From contig NZ_JABERI010000025.1 in assembly GCF_013004375.1 (NCBI RefSeq), forward strand, positions 106,243 through 170,242: a stretch of DNA of 64,000 nucleotides, given 5' to 3'. The notes under the pieces were generated by a model that saw only the letters and a list, made by a program, of their open reading frames with translations, was not told the DNA's origin and did not search any database. The stretch is from Acinetobacter terrae. GTDB lineage: Bacteria > Pseudomonadota > Gammaproteobacteria > Pseudomonadales > Moraxellaceae. Positions 57,268 through 64,000 of the stretch are shown in pieces. A program made the position numbers and the translations under genes. Each line of letters begins with the position of its first letter. Positions within the stretch are counted from its first letter, which is position 1.

Positions 57268-57936
57268 TTACAGCGTCTTATAAAAACTGACATTTCGGAA
57301 TTCTTTAGATTCATCCAGATCTGGCCAAGTCGTGGCACTTCGTTCATCTAGTTTTTGATACTTTGGATGACTAAAGTTTTTCACCCGACTGTCTGCAACC
57401 CGCACCTCAGATGCAAATTTTAAAAATTCATCCAGAAAAAAACGATTACATTGATCATATAAAACATCCGCTGCCAAAAGCACATCGACTTGTTCTGCTT
57501 TATACAAATCATCCAGATATTCAAGCTCTACATCATTCAATTCTGCATTGGCACGACATGAATCCAAACTGATTGGATCAATATCACAACAAATGACACG
57601 TTTAGCCCCTGCCATTTTCGCTGCAATCGCCACTACGCCCGATCCCGCACCAAAGTCGAGTATGACCTTGTCTTTAACATGATGTGGCTCTGCAAGCAAC
57701 CACTGCGCCATCGCAAGTCCGGATGCCCAGCAGAAGATCCAATACGGTGTATCGTTCCAGATCCGGCGAATCACTTCATCATCCAAGCGATCAGTTGGAA
57801 ATACCGGTGGAATCAGCCACAGTGAAATCGGTGTTTCAGGCAATTGCTGTGCCATCAGCTCACAACCGGGAATTACCTCATGTAAGGCTTGAATTAAATG
57901 TTCTGGGGCTTTAGGAAATTGAAATGTACAGCTCAT
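57268..57936 (-). CDS. Class I SAM methyltransferase, METTL20/ETF-beta lysine methyltransferase-like
   Basis: A 222-residue methyltransferase: SAM motif I VILDFGAGSGVVAIAAKMAG near residue 92, motif II CCDIDP, and LLAADVLYDQ (DxLY) near residue 153, the arrangement of the METTL20 group that methylates a lysine in electron-transfer flavoprotein beta. An alternative is a PrmA-like or other protein lysine methyltransferase. No substrate gene is adjacent. Confidence 0.78.
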   Translation of the reverse strand: MSCTFQFPKAPEHLIQALHEVIPGCELMAQQLPETPISLWLIPPVFPTDRLDDEVIRRIWNDTPYWIFCWASGLAMAQWLLAEPHHVKDKVILDFGAGSGVVAIAAKMAGAKRVICCDIDPISLDSCRANAELNDVELEYLDDLYKAEQVDVLLAADVLYDQCNRFFLDEFLKFASEVRVADSRVKNFSHPKYQKLDERSATTWPDLDESKEFRNVSFYKTL

Positions 57937-57989
57937 TAGATTTGTTATTCGTTTTAGATTTAAGAAATGAATACTTGTCTAGACAAGAA

Positions 57990-58160
57990 GTTCCCTCTCC
58001 TTTTAGGAGAGGGTTAGGGAGAGGTTTTAATTTACTTTAAATCCCCTCATCCTAACCTTCTCCCTGAGGGAGAAGGAACATTTCATTATGAGTCACGATG
58101 TTCCCTCTCCTGAGCAAGATTTAAAGCACTGCTTTTAAATCGAAGCGCAAGTGGAGAGGA
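57990..58160. repeat. REP/BIME-like inverted repeat cluster
   Basis: Left unit 57990-58026 begins GTTCCCTCTCCTTTTAGGAG; an inverted partner 58043-58079 ends GGGAGAAGGAAC; a third unit 58099-58159 begins GTTCCCTCTCCTGAGCAAGA and contains its own hairpin GATTTAAAGCA..GCTTTTAAATC, ending GGAGAGG. The purine/pyrimidine pattern TCCCTCTCC / GGAGAGGG is a common intergenic repeat in this genus. It lies downstream of folD and upstream of the methyltransferase. Confidence 0.8.
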
Positions 58161-58169
58161 TTATAAAAA

Positions 58170-59018
58170 TCAACCTAAAGCTTTTTCAGCAGCTTCAACA
58201 GTTTGACGAATCAACGTGGTAATGGTCATTGGACCCACACCACCTGGAACCGGTGTATACGCAGAAGCAACTTCTTCAATCCCTGCAAGTTGGATGTCAC
58301 CTACACCACCACCATCACGTGGATGGAAGCCAGCGTCTACAACCACTGCGCCTGGTTTAATCCAGTCTTTCTGGATCAATTCAGCTTTACCTACCGCACC
58401 AACGATAATGTCCGCTTGTTTAACAAAGTCAGCTAAGTTTTGCGTACGTGAATGGCAAATCGTTACGGTCGCATTTGCTTCAAGAAGCATCGCAGCCATG
58501 GGTTTACCCAAAATCGCAGAACGACCGACAACTACTGCATGTTTACCCGCAATTTCAATGTTGTTTTCTTTCAGAATGGTCATGATGCCTGCTGGTGTTG
58601 CAGAACCATAAGCTGCTTCACCCATCGCCATACGACCAAAGCCAAGGCAAGTTACGCCGTCGACATCCTTCGCCAATGAAATGGCATCGAAACATGCGCG
58701 TTCATCAATTTGTTCAGGAACTGGATGTTGCAACAAAATACCGTGAACATCTGGATTTGCGTTTAATTTTTCAATTTCAGCAAGCAATTGCTCAGTTGTG
58801 GTTTCTTTGCCTAATTCGACTTTTAACGAATCCATACCGACACGGCGGCAAGCATTGCCTTTCATACGCACATAAGTTGCAGATGCACCATCGTCACCGA
58901 CCAAAATAGTCGCAAGAATAGGGGTACGATTTGTTTTCGCTTTTAATGCTTCAACGCGAGTTAACAAGTCTGCTTCAATTTGCTTCGCCAATGCACGACC
59001 ATCTAAAACTAATGCCAC
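58170..59018 (-). CDS. folD: Methylenetetrahydrofolate dehydrogenase / cyclohydrolase
   Basis: Bifunctional enzyme of one-carbon metabolism, 282 aa from a GTG start (GTG GCA TTA; GGAG 7 bp upstream). The frame extends ten codons upstream to a TTG with no ribosome site. Motifs: [22 protein letters not shown] (catalytic Lys in YVRMK), [14 protein letters not shown], and Rossmann segment [18 protein letters not shown], then [14 protein letters not shown] at the end. Confidence 0.96.
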   Translation of the reverse strand: MALVLDGRALAKQIEADLLTRVEALKAKTNRTPILATILVGDDGASATYVRMKGNACRRVGMDSLKVELGKETTTEQLLAEIEKLNANPDVHGILLQHPVPEQIDERACFDAISLAKDVDGVTCLGFGRMAMGEAAYGSATPAGIMTILKENNIEIAGKHAVVVGRSAILGKPMAAMLLEANATVTICHSRTQNLADFVKQADIIVGAVGKAELIQKDWIKPGAVVVDAGFHPRDGGGVGDIQLAGIEEVASAYTPVPGGVGPMTITTLIRQTVEAAEKALG

Positions 59019-59171
59019 GGCACATCTCCAAGTGTTGATATGAATCAATTTTGCAAATAATACATGATTATTTCGCCAATTTTATTCTATATGCTGATTT
59101 TATGTGCATATACACTATTTATAGTATTGTTTTTTTTTCAAAGATTGCTAATATGTGCATCACCAAGAGAT

Positions 59172-59245
59172 GGCGGGGTGGCAGAGTGGTCATGCAGCGG
59201 ACTGCAACTCCGTGTACGCCGGTTCGATTCCGACCTCCGCCTCCA
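59172..59245 (+). tRNA. tRNA-Cys (GCA)
   Basis: 74 nt with encoded CCA. Acceptor GGCGGGG/CTCCGCC, anticodon loop CTGCAAC with GCA, T loop GGTTCGATTCC. Twelve bases upstream of tRNA-Leu, so the two are probably one transcript. Confidence 0.97.
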
Positions 59246-59257
59246 ATCTTGTAAAAT

Positions 59258-59343
59258 GCCCGAGTGGTGAAATCGGTAGACACAGGGGATTTAAAATCCC
59301 CCGCCCACAAAGCGTGCCAGTTCGAGTCTGGCCTCGGGCACCA
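59258..59343 (+). tRNA. tRNA-Leu (TAA)
   Basis: 86 nt class II tRNA with encoded CCA. Acceptor GCCCGAG/CTCGGGC, anticodon stem GGGGA-TTTAAAA-TCCCC with TAA, long variable arm, T loop GTTCGAGTC. Confidence 0.97.
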
Positions 59344-59370
59344 TTTTAATACTTCTTAAAATGGTGCAAT

Positions 59371-59399
59371 AAAAAATCCAGCTTAATGCTGGTTTTTTT
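59371..59399 (+). terminator. Terminator after tRNA-Cys/tRNA-Leu
   Basis: AAAAAATCCAGC-TTAAT-GCTGGTTTTTTT, 28 bp after the tRNA-Leu 3' end. Confidence 0.88.
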
Positions 59400-59447
59400 A
59401 TGTCTGGAATTTCTTCCAGACTTCTCGCTATTTCATTTTTGCAGTTA

Positions 59448-60353
59448 TTACTGAGCTTCTTTCAAATAACCCTGCAAGCTATCATCCAGCTCTTGCTGTA
59501 AATGTGCCGGCTTGATGATTTTCAGATAAGGAATCCAGTAACGTACCAATGGATTCAACTCCTTCTGATGCCGAATATGACAGCTAATCAATAATCCCCC
59601 TGTTTCCGATTCATCTAAAATCGTCTGTTCCGGAAAAATTCTGCGTTGCTTAAAATAAATTGCGACATCAGGATGTACAGATAAAATCACTTCCTGTTTT
59701 TCGTGCTGAAACCAGATACCATCTTCATCTATTAATTGCTGCAGAACAGCCTGATCATGTTCAAACGGTGAAAGCCTATTGCTACAGATAATTCTCTCAA
59801 TACGGCCAAGACGGTAAACACGCAGTTCCTGCTTACGTACAGCAGCCAAATACCAGTTACCCATGTGATGAATCAAGCGATAAGGCTTTACAACCCGAAT
59901 TTGACCTCTGTAAAACAACGCGATTTGCTGTCTTTTTTGAATACTGCCCGTCAGCGCCTTAAAGTGTTCGGCATACTGCGTCGCATCTTCAAAGTTATAG
60001 CCTTTGGCAGAAAAGACCAGATTGGCACGGTTATCAAATAACTCTCTTAAAAACGAGATATCCAAAGACGGATAAAGGTCATTAATTCCCGACAATTGTG
60101 CGAAATTTTTAATATCCTGTAATTTAAAACGCCCGAGATAAGAAGATTCCAAATAGAATTTTTTGGTTTGTGCATCCTGTATTAAAGGGAGATAAGAATT
60201 GAGTCGATCAAAATCACGTTCAATGGTTCGGGTACTGACCTGAAACTCACGCGCCAGCTCCTGCACACTCAACTGATGCCCTATATTTAGTTTGGTTAAA
60301 ATACCTGCCAAACGTTCCGCAAGGCGCTCATGCGTTGACGCATTGCCCTTCAT
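59448..60353 (-). CDS. WYL-domain transcriptional regulator
   Basis: A 301-residue regulator: N-terminal winged HTH (LSVQELAREFQVSTRTIERDFDRL near residue 27; written here as the HTH core ELAREFQVSTRTIERD) and a WYL sensor domain whose first part reads KPYRLIHHMGNWYLAA near residue 158, followed by a C-terminal WCX extension. WYL proteins respond to nucleic-acid-type ligands and often regulate DNA-damage or phage-defence genes, but no such gene is adjacent here. Function therefore open. Confidence 0.85.
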   Translation of the reverse strand: MKGNASTHERLAERLAGILTKLNIGHQLSVQELAREFQVSTRTIERDFDRLNSYLPLIQDAQTKKFYLESSYLGRFKLQDIKNFAQLSGINDLYPSLDISFLRELFDNRANLVFSAKGYNFEDATQYAEHFKALTGSIQKRQQIALFYRGQIRVVKPYRLIHHMGNWYLAAVRKQELRVYRLGRIERIICSNRLSPFEHDQAVLQQLIDEDGIWFQHEKQEVILSVHPDVAIYFKQRRIFPEQTILDESETGGLLISCHIRHQKELNPLVRYWIPYLKIIKPAHLQQELDDSLQGYLKEAQ

Positions 60354-60490
60354 AGATACCCTCTTTGTGCTTTTACAGCACAGTGCATAAAATGCTTAAA
60401 ATTTTTAAATTATAGGAAAAATTATACAGCCAAATAAAAACTAGATTTCAAATATTCACTTCAACTTAAGGCTAATAGGCAATGCTCAAA

Positions 60491-60691
60491 TCACGCTTTA
60501 ATGCGACTTGCAGCACGGTTTTTAGAACGTTTACGATTGAGCCGTTCGACATAACGCTCCAAATGAAGCATGGCTTGATAAAGCTTATGCAGATTACAAG
60601 GTAATACCTGATTACGAATAATCGCTTTATGCAGACGCTTTAATGCACGGAAGCTGTGGGCATGAGTATATGGAGCTGACACTATTTTCAT
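60491..60691 (-). CDS. Small basic protein, unknown
   Basis: A 66-residue, strongly basic protein (pI clearly high; RLNRKRSKNRAASRIKA at the C-terminus, HAHSFRALKRLHKAI near the N-terminus). AGGGA is 7-8 bp before the ATG. No family recognised; composition suggests nucleic-acid binding. It stands alone between the WYL regulator and the quinone oxidoreductase. Confidence 0.6.
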   Translation of the reverse strand: MKIVSAPYTHAHSFRALKRLHKAIIRNQVLPCNLHKLYQAMLHLERYVERLNRKRSKNRAASRIKA

Positions 60692-60788
60692 AATACATTC
60701 CCTCTATTGCATGAATTTTCAACTAAAACCAAACAATTTGGTCAGATTAAATCTAAGTGCTAATTTACTCCTTCGTTTTGACAGGTTG

Positions 60789-60804
60789 TGTCGAAGATTC
60801 GACA
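60789..60804. promoter_or_regulatory. 16-bp palindrome upstream of the small basic gene
   Basis: TGTCGAAGATTCGACA is a perfect palindrome apart from the central GA, about 100 bp upstream of the 60691 start, followed by six T on the plus strand. It could be an operator for the minus-strand gene. Confidence 0.4.
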
Positions 60805-60882
60805 TTTTTTACCATTTTTTAAAATTTCTTCACTGTTTTTCAATCAATTAATTTGAACTACTTATCATTATTTATGCAAAAT

Positions 60883-60908
60883 AAAAGCCAACATTTGTTG
60901 GCTTTTTA
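60883..60908 (-). terminator. Terminator after the quinone oxidoreductase gene
   Basis: AAAAGCCAAC-ATTT-GTTGGCTTTT, 20 bp beyond the stop. Confidence 0.88.
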
Positions 60909-60927
60909 TTATTTAAAGATGGAATAG

Positions 60928-61920
60928 TTAGATGATTTCCACCACGATCTTCCCGATATGCTCACCGGTATCCATAGCAGCATGTGCTTCCTGAATCTGA
61001 TCGAACTTAAATGTTTTATAGATCATCGGTAAGCATTCACCTTTTGCCCATAATGGTGCGACGGTTTCTTGCAAGCCTTGAGCGATCTCTGCTTTTTCAG
61101 CCGTGGTACGTGCACGCATGGTTGAACCGGTAATGATCAAGCGTTTCATCATGATTTGACCGAGTTTCACCTCTTTGGCTTTTGCACCACCTAAGAAAGC
61201 GATATAGACCAGACGCCCATCACGACGTAACAAATTCAAATTACGTTCCAAATATGGCGCACCGACCATATCCAAAATAACATCTACACCACCATTCTCA
61301 GTTTGCTCATTGATGACTTGTTCAAAGTCTTGAGTCTTATAGTTGATTGCAGTGGTTAAATCTGCAATAGCCGCAACTTTGTCGTCCGAACCCACAGTTG
61401 CAAAAGTTTTAATACCCAATGATTTGCACAGCATCAACGCAGTCGTACCAATACCGCTTGCACCACCATGAACCAATACAGTTTCCCCTGCTTTGGCTTT
61501 ACCCATTTGGAACACATTTGCCCACACGGTAAAGAATGTTTCAGGAATGGCTGCGGCTTGAGTAAAGCTTACGCCTTCAGGAATCGTTAAAGCTTGGCTT
61601 TCAGGCACAACGCAATATTCCGCATAACCGCCCCCATTGGTTAAGCCACAAACTTTGTCACCAACTTTAAATTTAGTAACATCGCTACCTACAGATTCAA
61701 CAATACCTGCAACTTCCAAGCCCGGTACAGGTGTTACACCTTTAGGCATTGGATATAAGCCTTGACGTTGCAAGATGTCTGGACGGTTAATACCAAAAGC
61801 ATGGACTTTTACTAATACTTCATCTGCTTTTGCTGTGGGTACTGCAACAGTTTCATAGGCAAGTTTTTCCACACCACCCGGTTCTGTGATGATGACTTGC
61901 TGCATGTTGGCTTGTGACAT
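60928..61920 (-). CDS. NAD(P)H quinone oxidoreductase (zinc-free MDR, PIG3-like)
   Basis: A 330-residue medium-chain reductase. GroES-like N-domain with FGINRPDILQRQGLYPMP and PVPGLEVAGIVE, no catalytic zinc ligands, and NADPH-binding VLVHGGASGIGTTALML near residue 147. The TIGR02824/PIG3 type reduces quinones or enones. Monocistronic. Confidence 0.88.
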   Translation of the reverse strand: MSQANMQQVIITEPGGVEKLAYETVAVPTAKADEVLVKVHAFGINRPDILQRQGLYPMPKGVTPVPGLEVAGIVESVGSDVTKFKVGDKVCGLTNGGGYAEYCVVPESQALTIPEGVSFTQAAAIPETFFTVWANVFQMGKAKAGETVLVHGGASGIGTTALMLCKSLGIKTFATVGSDDKVAAIADLTTAINYKTQDFEQVINEQTENGGVDVILDMVGAPYLERNLNLLRRDGRLVYIAFLGGAKAKEVKLGQIMMKRLIITGSTMRARTTAEKAEIAQGLQETVAPLWAKGECLPMIYKTFKFDQIQEAHAAMDTGEHIGKIVVEII

Positions 61921-62136
61921 GATTTCTTCCTGATCTATTCAATACTTTTCAAGTTTCATGTATTTGAACATAGTTAGGGATGGGTTTGAAGCCACGTCTG
62001 ACTTATGTCTTAGGCATTACCATCACATATGAAAATACCCTTTTAAATGAACTTCGATATCATTTGATCGTTTGGGCCTTTCTTTCTGTTTTTATGTGCT
62101 TTATGGTATGGGTCAGATCAACAATAAAAATCATAA
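61921..62136. other. Intergenic, upstream of the quinone oxidoreductase gene
   Basis: No convincing gene. It should contain the promoter of the minus-strand oxidoreductase. It marks the change from core to accessory sequence. Confidence 0.45.
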
Positions 62137-62421
62137 ATACTCATCGATTTAAAAGTCATCTTTCTGTTTTTTGTGCTTCCCTGTTTAAGCGTTATTTTCC
62201 TGACCTGGATTTTACGCTTCCCATGGACTTGGTTTTTATATTTGAGCATTGCTCTGGAGATCATTGTTGTTTTTGCCATTGAGCTTGATGCAAGGAAGAC
62301 TCCGGGAAATAGCGGTTGGATTATGATGTCTGCGGCTGTTTTTCAGATTTATTTAGGTGTGTTGTTAATGGTGTTTAGATTAGGAATTTGGGTTTATTAT
62401 TATATAAAGCAGAGTTCTTAA
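62137..62421 (+). pseudogene. Hydrophobic membrane-protein frame, possibly N-terminally truncated
   Basis: An open frame of about 94 codons with three hydrophobic stretches (VIFLFFVLPCLSVIFLTWIL, WFLYLSIALEIIVVFAI, VFQIYLGVLLMVFRLGIW) and a polar loop ELDARKTPGNSG between them. It looks like real membrane-protein coding, but the only usable start is a GTG at 62173 without a ribosome site, after the first hydrophobic residues. Either a short gene with a poor start or the remains of a longer one. Confidence 0.4.
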
Positions 62422-62585
62422 TTTTTTGCGCTTACAGCTAAAGAAGACAACAGGTTCTAATCCGTTACATAATTTGCGACACGGCTTCATTCCCCATCGT
62501 TACTTTTCAAGTTTATGGTTCTATTTTAATATAGATAAGGAAAGGAATGAAGAGGATTAACTTCTTTATATAGGTAAAGTATTTA

Positions 62586-63437
62586 TTAAATTAATTGACT
62601 TTCACCCATGTAATAATCACTTTGACATAATTTACATATAATCACTTCATCTATTTTCGACTCAATAGCAAAATACGAATCTTTTAAAACTCTACCAATT
62701 TGAGATTCACATAAAAGACACTTATGCATTTTTACGCTTTCTTGTATTGCCAAAATTTTAAAAGCCTTTTTCTTACCTATAGCTTTTTGGTAAAAACTAT
62801 AAAAGAAAATAATTTTACTATGATCATCCATTATTTCACCGGCTTTTGCTTCACTCTCCTCCTCAATTTCTAAATGGCCATGTTCTAAAAATTTTTGAAA
62901 AATTGATATTTTTTGGTTATCAACTATCTCACTCCACAACTCAGTTAAAAACAAATAACTAACTTCTATTATTTTATAAGGTGTCGTTTTAGCAGCTTTT
63001 GTACCATGTATATAAAGATTTCTTGAAACCCTTAATTCTTCAAATATCTGTTTAACATGAGCACTTGGCTCAACATTTGTAACTGCAAAGATTTTTAACA
63101 ATGAATCAAATGGATGAATATAAAATTCATGGAAAGCCTTATTCGACCATTTCCAATCTTTAGGAGGTGTTTCAATTAATAAATACGGAGTTATAACCGA
63201 AATCTTATATTTCAAATAATTTTCAATTGAGTTAAATAACAATAAAATAATATTCCCTAACTCAATATCTAAAGATTCCCAGTGCTCAGATTCTGGATCT
63301 GATAACTCACACTCCAGATCTTCAAACTCCATATACTCAAATTTACATAAAATATTTAATAAGTTATTCAATGCAAGAAAATGATAGTTCACACACCTAT
63401 CTAAAAAAAACTCAGAATCAGGAATATCTGTAATCAT
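62586..63437 (-). CDS. HEPN-like protein with C-terminal zinc ribbon
   Basis: A 283-residue helical protein. Residues about 60-175 look like a HEPN fold, with the catalytic-type Rx4H motif in SRNLYIHGTK near residue 138. The C-terminal 45 residues carry a zinc ribbon: CLLC at about 241-244 and CKLC at about 270-273. HEPN domains in this form are mostly RNases of toxin-antitoxin, abortive-infection or defence systems, but non-nuclease forms exist. No antitoxin, NTase or helicase gene is adjacent. Low GC relative to the core. No ribosome site stands out before the ATG. Confidence 0.7.
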   Translation of the reverse strand: MITDIPDSEFFLDRCVNYHFLALNNLLNILCKFEYMEFEDLECELSDPESEHWESLDIELGNIILLLFNSIENYLKYKISVITPYLLIETPPKDWKWSNKAFHEFYIHPFDSLLKIFAVTNVEPSAHVKQIFEELRVSRNLYIHGTKAAKTTPYKIIEVSYLFLTELWSEIVDNQKISIFQKFLEHGHLEIEEESEAKAGEIMDDHSKIIFFYSFYQKAIGKKKAFKILAIQESVKMHKCLLCESQIGRVLKDSYFAIESKIDEVIICKLCQSDYYMGESQLI

Positions 63438-63504
63438 TTTTTATTTTTTAATCAACTATGTTACGTTCATCTTAAAGCAACTATTCAAAAATTAATATTC
63501 AGTA

Positions 63505-63777
63505 TTAACCTCTATTTTTATAATTCTTAATCATTTGGGCAGTTACATCTTCAGGATAACAAATTGGCGTATATCCACCTGCTCGATTATATGCACTACG
63601 TTTACCACAACGACTACCATTTCTTGCAGAGTTATAAGGACAGGGACAATTTCCTGGATAGCTTTCAATCGACTGCTTAATAATTTTTTGCTTAATAGCC
63701 TCTGTACTTTCATTACTTTGTTTAGCCTCAACACTAAAAGCCAAACACAACCCCATAAAAATTAATATTTTTTTCAT
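63505..63777 (-). CDS. Small secreted Cys-rich protein
   Basis: A 90-residue protein with signal peptide (MKKILIFMGLCLAFSVEA, cleavage before KQS). The mature part ends in four Cys in a dense Gly/Asn/Arg block (NCPCPYNSARNGSRCGKRSA and TPICYPEDV). I have the impression of a recurrent family with this CPCPYN...CGKRSAYNR...CYP pattern in mobile or restriction-linked regions, but I cannot name a function. It is on the same strand as, and upstream of, the HEPN-like gene (67 bp). Confidence 0.7.
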   Translation of the reverse strand: MKKILIFMGLCLAFSVEAKQSNESTEAIKQKIIKQSIESYPGNCPCPYNSARNGSRCGKRSAYNRAGGYTPICYPEDVTAQMIKNYKNRG

Positions 63778-63900
63778 AAACATCCCCTCAATATTTATAT
63801 TGTATCGAGAAGTAATTTAAGTGAAAGTTCAACTTTCAAATGACTGTATATTATTCACACACTTAAAACTTACCCAAATAAAAAACCCGCCATTATGATC

Positions 63901-64000
63901 TGACCCCCAAAAGTTAGACAGTAAGTTAGGCAATTTCTAAGGACTGATTTCTGTATTCTACAGGGGTCAGTCCTTTCAATTTAACCTTGATTCTTTCATG
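63901..64000 (-). mobile_element. IS3-family insertion sequence, one end only
   Basis: A terminal inverted repeat begins at 63901 (TGACCCCCAAAAGTTAGACA), the type used by the IS150 group of IS3. The element continues past the right edge, so its full length and target duplication cannot be read. Confidence 0.85.
63926..64000 (-). CDS. IS3-family transposase (OrfB/rve) C-terminus, partial
   Basis: The last 24 codons of a transposase, translated directly: ERIKVKLKGLTPVEYRNQS then LEIA and stop at 63926-63928. The motif KGLTPVEYRNQ is the typical C-terminus of the DDE transposase of this group. The rest is outside the window. Confidence 0.85.
   Translation of the reverse strand, partial: HERIKVKLKGLTPVEYRNQSLEIA

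Noticed and set aside
62455..62500. T-loop-like GGTTCTAATCC as a tRNA fragment or attachment site
   Set aside because: No matching acceptor stem, anticodon arm or integrase nearby.

Overview
The window is chromosomal DNA from a low-GC gammaproteobacterium, almost certainly an Acinetobacter species. The evidence is an AtfA/SutA-type acidic RNA-polymerase factor, an RNase HI-DnaQ gene fusion, a FimL-NudC pair, an orphan RnfB next to nth, a short LpoA, and codon and base composition typical of the genus. Most of it is conserved core genome. The right-hand end (about 61.9-64.0 kb) is accessory and stops inside an IS3-family insertion sequence.

Layout. 0-5 kb: a truncated YejA-like solute-binding protein gene downstream of mltD, a lytic transglycosylase with eight LysM repeats. 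5-9 kb: rnhA-dnaQ fusion, fimL, nudC. 9-13 kb: an esterase, dolP, yraN and a short lpoA on the minus strand, divergent from rsmI; this is the E. coli yraLMNP order without yraO. 13-20 kb: atfA, ubiI/ubiF-like and ubiH, a DUF378 gene, pepP and ygfB on the minus strand, divergent from a TIGR02449-like coiled-coil gene, zapA and 6S RNA. 20-25 kb: two small orphan genes and a copper-type P-ATPase with four YHS domains, divergent from a CueR-like regulator; these separate 6S RNA from its usual neighbour fau/ygfA. 25-30 kb: lon, a repeat-bearing intergenic segment that may encode a small RNA, an M28 peptidase, rlmH. 30-38 kb: LigB-type dioxygenase, a META/DUF4377 lipoprotein, gdhA, orphan rnfB, nth, adk, a DUF445 protein, a beta-barrel-like protein. 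38-45 kb: mrdA (PBP2), rsmD, small lipoproteins, a TauE/SafE permease, an acyltransferase and two tandem NlpE-like lipoproteins. 45-52 kb: groEL-groES with a sigma-32 promoter, a phosphodiesterase, a lipid/diacylglycerol kinase-like gene, pckG. 52-62 kb: glpD, two tandem KgtP paralogues, a METTL20-like methyltransferase, REP-like repeats, folD, tRNA-Cys, tRNA-Leu, a WYL regulator, a quinone oxidoreductase. 62-64 kb: a hydrophobic ORF remnant, a HEPN/zinc-ribbon protein, a secreted Cys-rich protein and the end of an IS.

Functional themes are envelope and cell-wall growth (MltD, LpoA, DolP, PBP2, NlpE-like proteins, acyltransferase), ubiquinone synthesis, nucleotide and one-carbon metabolism, proteostasis (Lon, GroEL/ES) and carbon flow around 2-oxoglutarate (GdhA, PckG, GlpD, two KgtP permeases). 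No CRISPR array, prophage or complete defence locus is visible. The best candidates for new biology are the four-YHS ATPase, the possible small RNA between lon and the M28 peptidase, the HEPN/zinc-ribbon gene with its neighbour at the IS edge, the short LpoA, and a group of three palindromes upstream of the dioxygenase gene. All calls come from reading the sequence; no database search was run.
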